Of a stretch of DNA of 64,000 nt, positions 7,304 to 15,854 are shown one piece after another. Position numbers and translations under genes: made by a program. Source of the DNA: CAWFNW01 sp963817405 (GTDB taxonomy: Bacteria > Actinomycetota > Coriobacteriia > Anaerosomatales > Anaerosomataceae); NCBI GenBank assembly GCA_963817405.1, contig CAWFNW010000001.1, positions 310,001 to 374,000 of the forward strand, given 5' to 3'. Below the pieces are notes generated by a model. That model saw only the letters and a program-made list of their open reading frames with translations. It was not told where the DNA came from and did not search any database. Every line of letters starts with the position of its first letter. The stretch's first letter is position 1.

Positions 7304-8392
7304 CTACACCCCCGAAAGCGGCAGCACACCTCCGAGCAGTGCATCGGCGACCCTGCTGGAGACCTGCGTGTCCCAGCGCTCGGGCAATGCCCAGTCACGG
7401 TCGGACGAGAGCGCTTCCGCAAGCGCCGTCTCGATCGCGGCGACGTCAGCCGAAACCAGGTGGTTTGCGCCAACGTCGACTGTGATGCCCCGCTCCGTGT
7501 TCCGGCGCACCGTGACGCACGGGGTGTGGAGCATGCACGCCTCCTCTTGGATGCCTCCGGAATCGGTCACAATCGCCGCGGCATCGCGCTGCAGCGCAAG
7601 CATGTCCAGATAGCCGACAGGATCCACCAATCGAATCCGTGAGTCGACTGCGCGCATCCCTGTTGCCGCCAGGAGCGGCCGCGTCCTAGGGTGGACGGGG
7701 AACAACACGGGCAGCGGTGACCCCTCAAGTGCCGCGATGATCGCCTCGAGCCGCTCAGGGTGACCCGTGTTCTCCGGTCGGTGCACGGTCGCCAGCACGT
7801 ACCGGCCCGGGGCGCCGCCGTACTCCTGCCACGGCACACGGTCTGCGACGCGCGACAGATTCTTGAGGACGCTCTCGGCCATGATGTTGCCCACGAAGTG
7901 GATCCGCTCGGGTGCGATGCCCTCGGATATCAGATTCTCGCCCGCCTCGGGCACGGGCGTCAGCAGCATCCCCGAGAGCTGATCGGTGACGAGGCGGTTA
8001 ACCTCCTCGGGCATGGACATGTCACGGGACCGGAGGCCAGCTTCCAGGTGCACAACCGGAACCTGCACCTTGACTGCGGCGAGCGCGCCGGCAAGCGTGG
8101 AGTTCACATCACCGACGACCATCAGCGCATCCGGTCGCTCGGCCTGCAGGAGTTCCTCCAGCTTCATCATCGCGGTGCCGGTCTGCACCGCATGCGTACC
8201 GCTCCCGACACCGAGGAACCATAAGGGCTTGGGAAGCTCGAGGTCGCGGAAGAAGACGTCCGACATCGCCGCATCGTAGTGTTGGCCCGTATGCACGATC
8301 GGACACGCGATCCCTGCGGCTTCCAGTGCCGGAACGAGAGGTCCGACCTTGATGAAGTTGGGACGCGCACCAACGACGGTGATGATCCTCAC
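7304..8392 (-). CDS. wecB: non-hydrolysing UDP-N-acetylglucosamine 2-epimerase
   Basis: Interconverts UDP-GlcNAc and UDP-ManNAc for envelope polymers (teichoic-acid linkage units, capsule or enterobacterial-type glycans). The 362-residue protein starts with the family hallmark RIITVVGARPNFIKVGP. It has the middle VVGDVNSTLAGALAA, HLEAGLRSRDMSMPEEVNR, and the C-terminal IVTDSGGIQEEA, with the glutamates and histidines that form the sugar-nucleotide site. The start is GTG at 8390-8392 behind AGGGGAGG with a 4-base spacer; the longer open frame upstream is arginine-rich and rejected. It lies 31 bases after the amidase gene, consistent with an envelope-related operon that follows a tRNA gene. Confidence 0.92.
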   Translation of the reverse strand: MRIITVVGARPNFIKVGPLVPALEAAGIACPIVHTGQHYDAAMSDVFFRDLELPKPLWFLGVGSGTHAVQTGTAMMKLEELLQAERPDALMVVGDVNSTLAGALAAVKVQVPVVHLEAGLRSRDMSMPEEVNRLVTDQLSGMLLTPVPEAGENLISEGIAPERIHFVGNIMAESVLKNLSRVADRVPWQEYGGAPGRYVLATVHRPENTGHPERLEAIIAALEGSPLPVLFPVHPRTRPLLAATGMRAVDSRIRLVDPVGYLDMLALQRDAAAIVTDSGGIQEEACMLHTPCVTVRRNTERGITVDVGANHLVSADVAAIETALAEALSSDRDWALPERWDTQVSSRVADALLGGVLPLSGV

Positions 8393-8423
8393 GACGCCTC
8401 CCCTTAGAAACCCACGCCGCGGA

Positions 8424-9317
8424 CTATCGATCCTCGAGAAACGCCAAGACGCCCTGCGCGATCCCGTCGGCAAGCTTTGCGCGGTAGGCGCTGGTCGCCA
8501 GCAGCCGGTCCTCTTCGGCGTTCGACAGGAAGCCGCACTCCAGCAGCACTGTCGGCACCGTGCACCAGTTGAAACCAGAGAGATCGGAGCGCTCGAGGAC
8601 GCCTCGGTCCGAGGCCTTGGTCACGTCCAGTGCGGCGCGATGAATCGTGGTCGCGGCCGCCTTGCTCTTGGACGCGATCGGCTTGACCCACTCGTTCCCG
8701 GTCGGGTAGAGCGTGCTCAGCCCGTGTACGCCGGCGTCCGTGCTCCCGTCGGCGTGGACGCGGACGAAGAGGTCGGCCTTCGCTTCGTTGGCGAGCGCGG
8801 CGCGTTCGGAGTTCGAGATATCGACGTTCGCTGTGGTTCGCGTCATGACGACCTTCACGCCCGCCGCCTCAAGGCGCTCCGCGAGCAGAAGGGACACGGC
8901 GAGCACGAGCTCGTGCTCTGGCTGCCCGGTGACGGTCCCGGTCGCGCCGCCGGTCACCTTCGGTTTCGTCTCGCTCGCGCCGGGCCCGATCGGCTCGCCG
9001 TCCAGGTTCGCTTTCGCCTGATGCCCTGGGTCGATGCACACGACGAACTCTGTAGATTGCACTGGGGCGTCAGTAGTCTCGAGTGGGTCGACCGGGGTCG
9101 ACGTCGGCTCGTCCACGGTGGTCGGAGGCTCAGTGGCCGCAGCGCTCGGCTTCGAGATCTCCACGCGATCGGCACTGTTCGGCGAAAGAGCCCCGATCGC
9201 CAGTCCAACGAAGACGGCGACAAGCGCGATGCCGAGAACGATACCGGCGCCGACGACTGTCATCCGTCGCCGGCGCGACTTCGCAACCGTTCGCCGAGCA
9301 AGCCTGGATGTCACCAC
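8424..9317 (-). CDS. N-acetylmuramoyl-L-alanine amidase (Amidase_3), membrane-anchored
   Basis: Zinc amidase cutting the bond between MurNAc and the stem peptide of peptidoglycan. The N-terminus is a basic cytoplasmic tail, one membrane helix (about residues 18-42, VVGAGIVLGIALVAVFVG), then a Ser/Thr/Pro-rich wall-spanning linker to about residue 95. The Amidase_3 domain follows: VCIDPGHQ (first zinc histidine), EHELVLAVSLLLAERL (zinc glutamate), FVRVHADGS (second histidine) and LLECGFLSNAEED (catalytic glutamate). Start is the first of two tandem GTG codons (9315-9317), 7 bases after GGAGG; the open frame farther upstream runs through a tRNA and is not real. Confidence 0.9.
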   Translation of the reverse strand: MVTSRLARRTVAKSRRRRMTVVGAGIVLGIALVAVFVGLAIGALSPNSADRVEISKPSAAATEPPTTVDEPTSTPVDPLETTDAPVQSTEFVVCIDPGHQAKANLDGEPIGPGASETKPKVTGGATGTVTGQPEHELVLAVSLLLAERLEAAGVKVVMTRTTANVDISNSERAALANEAKADLFVRVHADGSTDAGVHGLSTLYPTGNEWVKPIASKSKAAATTIHRAALDVTKASDRGVLERSDLSGFNWCTVPTVLLECGFLSNAEEDRLLATSAYRAKLADGIAQGVLAFLEDR

Positions 9318-9373
9318 CCGTCTACCTCCGTCATCGACGACCAGCCACGCAGCACGGCGCGCCACGAAGCTGA

Positions 9374-9448
9374 TGGTGGGCCCGGCAGGACTCGAACCTG
9401 CAACCCAGGGATTATGAGTCCCCTGCTCTGCCATTGAGCTACGGGCCC
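9374..9448 (-). tRNA. tRNA with CAT anticodon (elongator Met, or Ile2), CCA encoded
   Basis: Minus strand. The acceptor GGGCCCG pairs with CGGGCCC, the D arm GCTC/GAGC has a short D loop, the anticodon stem is GGGGA/TCCCT with loop CTCATAA, and the T arm GCAGG/CCTGC carries TTCGAGT. Discriminator A and CCA (9376-9374) are encoded. CAT without the initiator CCC/GGG anticodon-stem pairs means elongator Met or a lysidine-modified Ile2; sequence alone does not separate them. Confidence 0.93.
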
Positions 9449-9509
9449 CACGCCACTGCCTGCCGCGCTTCCGTCGTGCCGCGAGCGACACCTCGGAACG
9501 AGCGCGCCC

Positions 9510-9538
9510 ATTATACCCGCATCGCCCCCGGTGTTTGG
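9510..9538 (-). promoter_or_regulatory. promoter upstream of the CAT tRNA
   Basis: A perfect TATAAT on the minus strand (9515-9510), about 60 bases upstream of the tRNA. The -35 region about 17 bases further (CCAAAC) is poor. The amidase-wecB pair may be read from the same promoter, since no terminator separates them from the tRNA. Confidence 0.45.
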
Positions 9539-9618
9539 GACTCGCTGCCACATCCGCGCGCCTGTCCTGCCCGCGCGTCTCCGCCGGCGCGAGGGGTGCC
9601 TGCGGGCAGCCGCTCATC

Positions 9619-9634
9619 TGTGACGCACATCACG
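9619..9634. promoter_or_regulatory. Crp/Fnr-like palindrome upstream of a 38-residue ORF
   Basis: TGTGA-CGCACA-TCACG, matching the TGTGA-N6-TCACA operator pattern of the Crp/Fnr family at 9 of 10 half-site bases. It lies 50 bases before the start of the small plus-strand frame at 9684. An almost identical site lies upstream of the multihaem cytochrome gene (49710-49725). Confidence 0.45.
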
Positions 9635-9683
9635 CCGATAACGCTCACAGAGATCGTCAGGCGCAGCTGAAGGGGGCAACGTG

Positions 9684-9800
9684 ATGAAGTACATCATCGG
9701 CGGGTTCGCAGCACTGGGCCTTGGCCTCGCTGCGGCTTGGCTCGCTGAGTTCGCGGGCCGGAGCGACGGCTGGACGCGGATTTCGGATCGCCGCGCCTAG
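9684..9800 (+). CDS. possible 38-residue membrane protein
   Basis: Short plus-strand frame starting GTG/ATG (9681/9684) behind AAGGGGG, encoding MKYIIGGFAALGLGLAAAW, then a charged tail ending at a TAG at 9798-9800. One glycine/alanine-rich membrane helix is predicted at residues 3-20. No family is recognised. A good ribosome site, the hydrophobic segment and the upstream Crp/Fnr-like palindrome support it. It is too short for confident calling by composition. Confidence 0.45.
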   Translation: MKYIIGGFAALGLGLAAAWLAEFAGRSDGWTRISDRRA

Positions 9801-9814
9801 GACCGGCGATCCAT

Positions 9815-9843
9815 TTGCAGCCGAGCGGACCGCCCGCTATACT
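9815..9843 (+). promoter_or_regulatory. promoter for tRNA-Asn
   Basis: TTGCAG (9815-9820), 17-base spacer, TATACT (9838-9843), 25 bases before the tRNA-Asn 5' end. Good match to the housekeeping consensus and correctly placed. Confidence 0.7.
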
Positions 9844-9868
9844 CTCGCGGTGCGCCTGACTACCGCTT

Positions 9869-9944
<76 letters not shown>

Positions 9945-9954
9945 CACAGACACC

Positions 9955-9989
9955 GACGCCCCCGCATGTGCAGGGGCGTCGTTCGTTTC
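9955..9989 (+). terminator. intrinsic terminator after tRNA-Asn, possibly bidirectional
   Basis: GACGCCCC (9955-9962) pairs with GGGGCGTC (9973-9980), followed by GTTCGTTTC. It lies between tRNA-Asn and the 3' end of the convergent rpoD gene (10006), so it may stop both transcripts, although the minus-strand side lacks a clear U-tract. Confidence 0.75.
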
Positions 9990-10005
9990 TCAGGTGCCGC
10001 GCGAC

Positions 10006-11631
10006 CTACTCCAAGTAGTCCTTGAGGCGACTGGAGCGCGACGGGTGCCGCAGCTTGCAGAGCGTCTTGCTCTCGATCTGCCGGATGCGTTCGCGAGTCA
10101 CGCCGAACTCGCGTCCCACTTCTTCGAGCGTCCTCGGATGACCGTCATCCAGGCCAAAACGCAGCTCGATGACCTTGCGCTCGCGCTCGGAAAGGCTGTC
10201 AAGGACCTTGCCGAGCTGCTCCTGCAGCATCGAGAAGGACGCGGCCTCGGGCGGCACGACCGCCTCGGAGTCCTCGATAAAGTCTCCCAGCTGAGAGTCC
10301 TCTTCCTCGCCGATCGGCGTCTCGAGCGACACGGGCTCCTGCGAGATCTTAAGGATCTCCCGCACACGATCCGCGGTCATCTCCATCTTTTCACCGATCT
10401 CCTCGGGCAGCGGCTCGCGGCCGAGCTCCTGCAGGAGTTGGCGCTGCACGCGGATGAGCTTATTGATCGTTTCGACCATGTGCACGGGGATGCGGATCGT
10501 GCGCGCTTGGTCCGCGATCGCACGGGTGATCGCTTGGCGAATCCACCACGTCGCGTAGGTCGAGAACTTGAAGCCCTTGGAGTAGTCGAACTTCTCGACG
10601 GCTCGGATGAGGCCGAGGTTGCCCTCCTGGATAAGATCCAGGAAGAGCATCCCGCGACCCACATAGCGCTTGGCGATGGAGACCACGAGGCGCAGGTTGG
10701 CCTCGACGAGTTGCTTCTTGGCGTTCAGACCGACTTGCTCGATGCGCTCGAGGCGGCGGATCTCTGCCTTCTCCAGCACGACGTCGTTCTCCTCGGCCTC
10801 ATCGACCACTGCGGCGGCGGCAAGCCCTGCCTCGATCTTCTTGGCGAGATCGACCTCCTGACGCGCGGTCAGAAGCGATACCTTGCCGATCTCCTTCAGG
10901 TACATGCGCACCGGGTCGCTCGTAAGCGGAGCCACCGAGGATGCGTCGCTTCGGCGCTTGGGCTTGCGCTTGGCCTTCGCCGCCGGCTTCTCCGCAGGCA
11001 CCTCGGCAACCGCGGCGACGACGTCCACATCTGTCGGAATGTCCTCGACGATGTGATCCTCGCCGTCATGCACGTCATGGATATCGACATCGGGACCGAG
11101 CACGTCGGCGTCGACATCGACCCCCGGGACGCGGGCCGTCTCCTCGATGATAGCGATGCCGCTCTTGCCGAAGAGTCCGTAGACGTTGTCGAACTGCTCG
11201 TCAGAGAGGTCGATGTCGCTGAGCGCGCCCTGGATCTCTTCCTCGGTCAGGTTCCCCTTCGCCCTGCCCATCTTGACGAGGGTCTGAACAGCGGGGAGCT
11301 CGAGCTCGGGCGCGACCTTGGGCGCCGGCTTTGCCGCTGCCTTGGCGGCCGCCTTGGGGGCAGGCTTCTCTGCCGGCTTCGGGGCTGACTCAGGAGCTGC
11401 CTTGGGGGCGGCCTTCGCGCGCGGCTTCGGGGCTGCCTTCGTTGCGACCTCAGCGACCCCCTGCGCCATATCCGGCACTGCCTTCGTCGCCCGCTTCGGC
11501 GCAGGTTTGGCGGCCAGCGCCGGTCTGGGCGCGGGCTCGGCTGCGGGCACCGTCTTGGGCACAGCCTTGGCTGCCGGCGCCTTCTCGGGCGCAGGCGCAG
11601 CGTCTGGGGTCTTCTTGGATGCAGGACTCAC
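10006..11631 (-). CDS. rpoD: RNA polymerase primary sigma factor with long Ala/Pro/Lys N-terminal arm
   Basis: Housekeeping sigma-70 (SigA/RpoD) directing RNA polymerase to most promoters. Residues 1-108 are almost purely Ala, Pro and Lys. A region 1.1-like segment follows (about 114-165), then an acidic stretch (168-203), a short basic stretch (KRKPKRR) and region 1.2 from SDPVRMYLKEIG (about 238). Region 2 has YVGRGMLFLDLIQEGNLGLIRA and FSTYATWWIRQAI; region 4 has the helix-turn-helix EEVGREFGVTRERIRQIE. The 541 residues are long because of the arm. GTG start, 4 bases after the dnaG stop, so it is cotranscribed with dnaG as in the classic macromolecular-synthesis operon. Confidence 0.96.
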   Translation of the reverse strand: MSPASKKTPDAAPAPEKAPAAKAVPKTVPAAEPAPRPALAAKPAPKRATKAVPDMAQGVAEVATKAAPKPRAKAAPKAAPESAPKPAEKPAPKAAAKAAAKPAPKVAPELELPAVQTLVKMGRAKGNLTEEEIQGALSDIDLSDEQFDNVYGLFGKSGIAIIEETARVPGVDVDADVLGPDVDIHDVHDGEDHIVEDIPTDVDVVAAVAEVPAEKPAAKAKRKPKRRSDASSVAPLTSDPVRMYLKEIGKVSLLTARQEVDLAKKIEAGLAAAAVVDEAEENDVVLEKAEIRRLERIEQVGLNAKKQLVEANLRLVVSIAKRYVGRGMLFLDLIQEGNLGLIRAVEKFDYSKGFKFSTYATWWIRQAITRAIADQARTIRIPVHMVETINKLIRVQRQLLQELGREPLPEEIGEKMEMTADRVREILKISQEPVSLETPIGEEEDSQLGDFIEDSEAVVPPEAASFSMLQEQLGKVLDSLSERERKVIELRFGLDDGHPRTLEEVGREFGVTRERIRQIESKTLCKLRHPSRSSRLKDYLE

Positions 11632-11635
11632 GCAC

Positions 11636-13498
11636 TCACTCAGCTTTCGTGTCTCGTCTTGACGTCTCTAGAGCACGCGCTGTCTGGCGCGCACGCTGCA
11701 ACTCGGCGATCCCTCTGAAGAGCTGGTCGTAGGCCTCGGGCTGCTTCACTGGATCGAGCGATCGCAAAGCCGCCTTCTTGGCTAGGATTAGACGTTCGCG
11801 TGCAGAATCCTTGAGCCTGACCGCGATTTCAGAGAACGCGTATTCTACTTGTTCCACATCAGGGGCGTCCACCAACCACGCGGTGATACGTTCTGCCTGC
11901 GCTTGGTCGTGCTTCGCGATCGACGCAAACAGCGCCTCTCCGGTGGCATTTCCGGCTTCTGTAAGCCAGCCGAGAAGCTGCCGCCGACCCCCGTCGAGCA
12001 CGAACTCCTCAGTGAGCAATTCTCGTGCCCTCTCACGCACTGACGGCGCCTGCGTCACCACGCGGAGGAGCTCGTCCTCCGCACGCGCCTGTAGGTCATC
12101 GACGATCAGCGGGGGCTCGGTTGACTCCGGACGGCCACGGTCCCCGACGGCCACCGTTGCGGCAGACGAACGCCCGGGGCTCTCCTTGGCACTGCGGTCG
12201 AGCGCGCGCCGCACCAGGGCCTCGTCGGTGAGCAGGCGGCCGGCGACGTACGCGACGTACTCTTGGGCGAGAATCGAGCCGCGCACGGCCACGAGGGGCT
12301 CCACCGCAGCTGTGAGCGCCGCGGCCTTGCCCTCGGGCGCCGAGAGGTCGTGAGCGTCGATGCGCTGGTCGATGACGAACTGGAGCAGCGGCTGCGCGCC
12401 GGCGACAAGTGCGCCAAGCGCCTCAGCGCCTCGGGCCTCCACGAAGTCCGCAGGGTCCATCCGGTCCGGGATGACGGCGACCGCAAGGTCGGTGCGTGAC
12501 GCGCCCGACTCCGGCGTCGTGTACCAGTCGATGAACTCGGCCGCGCGGGTCGCCGCCCGCAGGCCCGCCTCGTCACCGTCGAAGAGGTAGACGACGCGCC
12601 TCGCGAAGCGTCCGAGCAAACGGACGTGCCGCTCGCTGAGCGCGGTGCCGAGCGTGGCCACCGCGGTCTTCAGACCTGCCTCGTGCATGGCGATCACGTC
12701 GGTATACCCCTCGACCACGATGGCGGTGCCGGACGCAACGATCTCGTTCCGGGCGCGATCGATGCCGTAGAGGTTTGAGGACTTGTGGAACACGAGCGTC
12801 TCGTTGCTGTTGAGATACTTGGGCACCCCGTCGCCGATCACGCGGCCACCAAACGCAACGACTCGGCCGTGCAGGTCAGAGATGGGGAACATGAGCCTGT
12901 TGAAGAAGCGGTCTTTCAGGGCCCCACCGTCCGAGGCGAGCGCGATGTTCGCGTCGATGAGCTCGTCGCGCGCGAAGCCACGCTTCATGAGCGCCGCAGC
13001 CACCTCGCCTCGACCCCCCGGCGCATAGCCAAGCCGCCAACGCTTCGCCACGTCGATGCCGAAGCCGCGCGACTGGAGGTACTCCCGCGCCGCGTGGGCG
13101 CCAGCGCTCTTGGATGTGGTGAGCGTCGCGTGGAAGTGCTCGGCGGCGGCCTCGCACGCCGCAAGCAGGCGCTCCTTGCGTCCGACGGGCGCAGCGCTGC
13201 CTTCCTCGACGATCTCAATGCGCGCGCGCTCGGCCAACCGCCGAACGGCATCGGGGAACTCCAGGTTCTCCTGGCGCATCGCAAAGCCGAACACGTCGCC
13301 GCCAAGGCCGCACCCGAAGCAGTGCCACAGCTGCGTGGTGGGGTCGATCTTGAATGACGGCGTCTTCTCACCGTGGAACGGACAGTTGCCCCAGAAGAGA
13401 CGGCCGCGCTTCTTGAGCACGACGCTCTCCGAGACGAGTTGCACGAGATCGATGGCGTCGCGGACCCGCTGTACATCTTCGTCCGATATCCGACCCAT
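11636..13498 (-). CDS. dnaG: DNA primase
   Basis: Synthesises RNA primers at the replication fork together with DnaB helicase. The N-terminal zinc ribbon is visible as C39-x2-H42 and C60-x2-C63 (GNCPFHGEKTPSF and WHCFGCGLGGD). The catalytic core has the Toprim motifs VVEGYTDVIAMHEAGL and VVYLFDGDEAG with the metal-binding acidic residues. The C-terminal approximately 150 residues form the less conserved helicase-interaction domain. 620 residues is normal. ATG start behind GGAGGGAGG. It heads its own transcript after the hairpin that ends hppA and continues into rpoD. Confidence 0.96.
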   Translation of the reverse strand: MGRISDEDVQRVRDAIDLVQLVSESVVLKKRGRLFWGNCPFHGEKTPSFKIDPTTQLWHCFGCGLGGDVFGFAMRQENLEFPDAVRRLAERARIEIVEEGSAAPVGRKERLLAACEAAAEHFHATLTTSKSAGAHAAREYLQSRGFGIDVAKRWRLGYAPGGRGEVAAALMKRGFARDELIDANIALASDGGALKDRFFNRLMFPISDLHGRVVAFGGRVIGDGVPKYLNSNETLVFHKSSNLYGIDRARNEIVASGTAIVVEGYTDVIAMHEAGLKTAVATLGTALSERHVRLLGRFARRVVYLFDGDEAGLRAATRAAEFIDWYTTPESGASRTDLAVAVIPDRMDPADFVEARGAEALGALVAGAQPLLQFVIDQRIDAHDLSAPEGKAAALTAAVEPLVAVRGSILAQEYVAYVAGRLLTDEALVRRALDRSAKESPGRSSAATVAVGDRGRPESTEPPLIVDDLQARAEDELLRVVTQAPSVRERARELLTEEFVLDGGRRQLLGWLTEAGNATGEALFASIAKHDQAQAERITAWLVDAPDVEQVEYAFSEIAVRLKDSARERLILAKKAALRSLDPVKQPEAYDQLFRGIAELQRARQTARALETSRRDTKAE

Positions 13499-13545
13499 CT
13501 CGCCTCCCTCCGGACTTCCACTACGCCCTGTATACCCGCAGATGC

Positions 13546-13578
13546 TGAAACTCCCGGGCGTGTCGCCACGCCCGGGAG
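13546..13578 (-). terminator. terminator after hppA
   Basis: Perfect 12-bp stem CTCCCGGGCGTG (13551-13562) / CACGCCCGGGAG (13567-13578) with a 4-base loop, followed on the minus strand by TTTCAG. Placed 33 bases after the hppA stop and before dnaG, separating the two transcripts. Confidence 0.75.
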
Positions 13579-13610
13579 CATGATTCTACTACGCAGATGT
13601 GTCGTGAATC

Positions 13611-15701
13611 TTAGGCGCCATGCACCTTGAGGAAGAGCGGCACGAAGACCAGCGACACGACGGTCATGAGCTTGATGAGAATGTTCATGGCCGGACCGGA
13701 GGTGTCCTTGAAGGGGTCACCCACGGTGTCGCCGACGACGGCGGCCTTGTGCGCGTCGGAGCCCTTCCCGCCATGCACGCCGCCCTCGATGTACTTCTTG
13801 GCGTTGTCCCAAGCACCACCGGCATTGGCCATGAAGATGGCCATCAGGAAGCCGGTGACGACCGCTCCGGCGAGGAAGCCGGCGAGGATCTCCATGTTCA
13901 CCAGCCCGAGGGTGATGGGGATGGCAACCGCGAGCACGCCCGGCAGGACCATCTCCTTGAGCGCGCCCTTCGTCGCGATGTCGACGCACTTGGCGTAGTC
14001 GGCGCGAACGCCCGGCTCGCCCGCGAGCAGGCCGGGGATCTCCCTGAACTGACGACGCACCTCACCGATCATGCTGAACGCCGCCCGCCCGACCGCGTTC
14101 ATCGTGAGCGCGGCGAACAGGAACGGCAGCATGCCGCCAAGGAAGAGACCCACGATCAGAAGCGGGTTCTCAAGCGACAGGTTGAGCGTGACACCACCAC
14201 CGGCGACGCTCTGGCGGAAAGCGGTGAACAGCGCGAGAGCGGTGAGACCGGCCGAGCCGATGGCGAAGCCCTTCGCGATCGCGGCGGTCGTGTTGCCCAC
14301 GGAGTCGAGGCTGTCGGTGATCTTCCGGATGCCCGGCTCCATGTGGGCCATCTCGGCGATACCGCCGGCGTTGTCGGCAACCGGACCGTACGCATCCACG
14401 CCGATCGTGATGGCGACGAATGACAGCATGCCGAGCGCTGCAAGGCCGATTCCGTAGATGCCCGAGTTGGGGTCGCCGCCGATGGCGAGGTTGCCCATGG
14501 TGAAGGCGCCCCAGATACCGAGTGAGACGACCAGGATCGGGCCGACGGTCGAGATCATGCCCACGCCCAGGCCGGCGATGATGTTCGTCGCCGCACCGGT
14601 CTGGCTCGCGTCAGCGATGCTCTTCACCGGCTTGTAGTGATCAGAGCAGTAGTACTCGGTGATCTGACCTATGGCGATACCGGCAGCGAGACCGGCCGCC
14701 ACGGAACCGAAGTACCACAGGCGAGCCATGTCGCCGACCGAGCTTCCCCACCAGAAGAACAGCCCGAACATGGCAACGACTTCGATGGCTGCAGCCACGT
14801 ACGTGCCCATGTTGAGCGCGGCGTGCAGGCGGCCGTTGTCCTTCGCGCGCACTGCGAACAGGCCGATGACCGACGCAATGATGCCGAATCCGGCGATGAG
14901 CAGCGGGATGACGATGCCGAATGAGAGGTCAGGGCTCCCCGCCTTCCAGAGCGTGAGCGCGAGGACGATGGGCGCGAGAATCGAGCCGACGTAGGATTCG
15001 TAGAGATCGGCACCCATGCCCGCCACGTCACCGACGTTGTCACCGACATTGTCGGCGATGACAGCCGGGTTGCGGGGGTCGTCCTCGGGGATACCCGCCT
15101 CAACCTTGCCCACCAGGTCGGCGCCAACGTCGGCGGCCTTGGTGTAGATGCCGCCGCCAACGCGGGCGAAGAGCGCGATCGAGCTCGCGCCCATCGCAAA
15201 GCCGTTGACGACTTCAGGCTGCGGGGTGTCGCCGTTGATGATCAGGAAGATCGTCCACAGGCCGAGACCGAGCACGCCGAAGCTGGCAACCGTGAGGCCC
15301 ATGGTGAGACCGGAACGGAACGCGACGTTGAGCGCCTTGGCGATCCCCGTCGTGGCCGCCTGGGCAGTACGCGTGTTGGCGCGCGTGGAGACGTACATGC
15401 CGATATAGCCGGCCATTGCGGAGAGCAGGCCGCCCGTCACGAACGCCGTCGCGGTGAGGAGACCCTTCACGAGGCTGCCGCCGGAGAAGGTCAGAACAGC
15501 GAACACGCCGATCGCGAAGATGATCAGCACGCGCCACTCGGCCTTCAGGAACGCCATCGCCCCTTCCTGAGTCGCCTTCGAGATCTCCTGCATCGTCTCG
15601 TTGCCCGGATCCTGCTTGAGGACCCAGGTACCGAGGTACGCGGCCACTGCCAAACCGACGACGGCTGCAGCAGGCGCGAGCCAAGCAATCCAATCTGCCA
15701 T
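13611..15701 (-). CDS. hppA: membrane-bound ion-pumping pyrophosphatase, K+-dependent type
   Basis: Couples PPi hydrolysis to export of Na+ or H+ across the membrane. The 696-residue protein is almost wholly membrane helices. Substrate motifs are visible: DVGADLVGK (191-199), DNVGDNVGDVAGMGADL (217-233), DAYGPVADNAGGIAEM (436-451) and the C-terminal GDTVGDPFKDTSGP. The diagnostic segment GNTTAAIAKGF has Ala473 and Ala476 where K+-independent enzymes have Lys and Thr, so it belongs to the K+-dependent class, which includes most Na+ pumps; the pumped ion cannot be fixed here. It has its own promoter and terminator. With ppdK 2 kb away it suggests a PPi-linked energy economy. Confidence 0.95.
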   Translation of the reverse strand: MADWIAWLAPAAAVVGLAVAAYLGTWVLKQDPGNETMQEISKATQEGAMAFLKAEWRVLIIFAIGVFAVLTFSGGSLVKGLLTATAFVTGGLLSAMAGYIGMYVSTRANTRTAQAATTGIAKALNVAFRSGLTMGLTVASFGVLGLGLWTIFLIINGDTPQPEVVNGFAMGASSIALFARVGGGIYTKAADVGADLVGKVEAGIPEDDPRNPAVIADNVGDNVGDVAGMGADLYESYVGSILAPIVLALTLWKAGSPDLSFGIVIPLLIAGFGIIASVIGLFAVRAKDNGRLHAALNMGTYVAAAIEVVAMFGLFFWWGSSVGDMARLWYFGSVAAGLAAGIAIGQITEYYCSDHYKPVKSIADASQTGAATNIIAGLGVGMISTVGPILVVSLGIWGAFTMGNLAIGGDPNSGIYGIGLAALGMLSFVAITIGVDAYGPVADNAGGIAEMAHMEPGIRKITDSLDSVGNTTAAIAKGFAIGSAGLTALALFTAFRQSVAGGGVTLNLSLENPLLIVGLFLGGMLPFLFAALTMNAVGRAAFSMIGEVRRQFREIPGLLAGEPGVRADYAKCVDIATKGALKEMVLPGVLAVAIPITLGLVNMEILAGFLAGAVVTGFLMAIFMANAGGAWDNAKKYIEGGVHGGKGSDAHKAAVVGDTVGDPFKDTSGPAMNILIKLMTVVSLVFVPLFLKVHGA

Positions 15702-15774
15702 GCGCGTGTCTCCCCTCTCGATTCACACAGGAGCGGCGCCGACTGCTGACGCCGCCCGTCAGCGCGTTCACGCG

Positions 15775-15803
15775 ATGATATCTGACCTTGTATGCAGCGG
15801 CAA
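15775..15803 (-). promoter_or_regulatory. probable hppA promoter
   Basis: Minus strand TTGCCG (15803-15798), 17-base spacer, TATCAT (15780-15775), about 75 bases before the hppA start. The same TATCAT hexamer occurs 40 bases upstream of ppdK (20088-20083). Confidence 0.45.
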
Positions 15804-15854
15804 CACGATGCGCGCATCCCCGCTCTCGAGGAACGCGCGCAGAATCCGCGCCGC

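Noticed and set aside
9318..9617. N-terminal extension of the amidase frame.
   Set aside because: It reads through the CAT tRNA gene; the GTG at 9317 with a GGAGG site and a following membrane helix is the real start.
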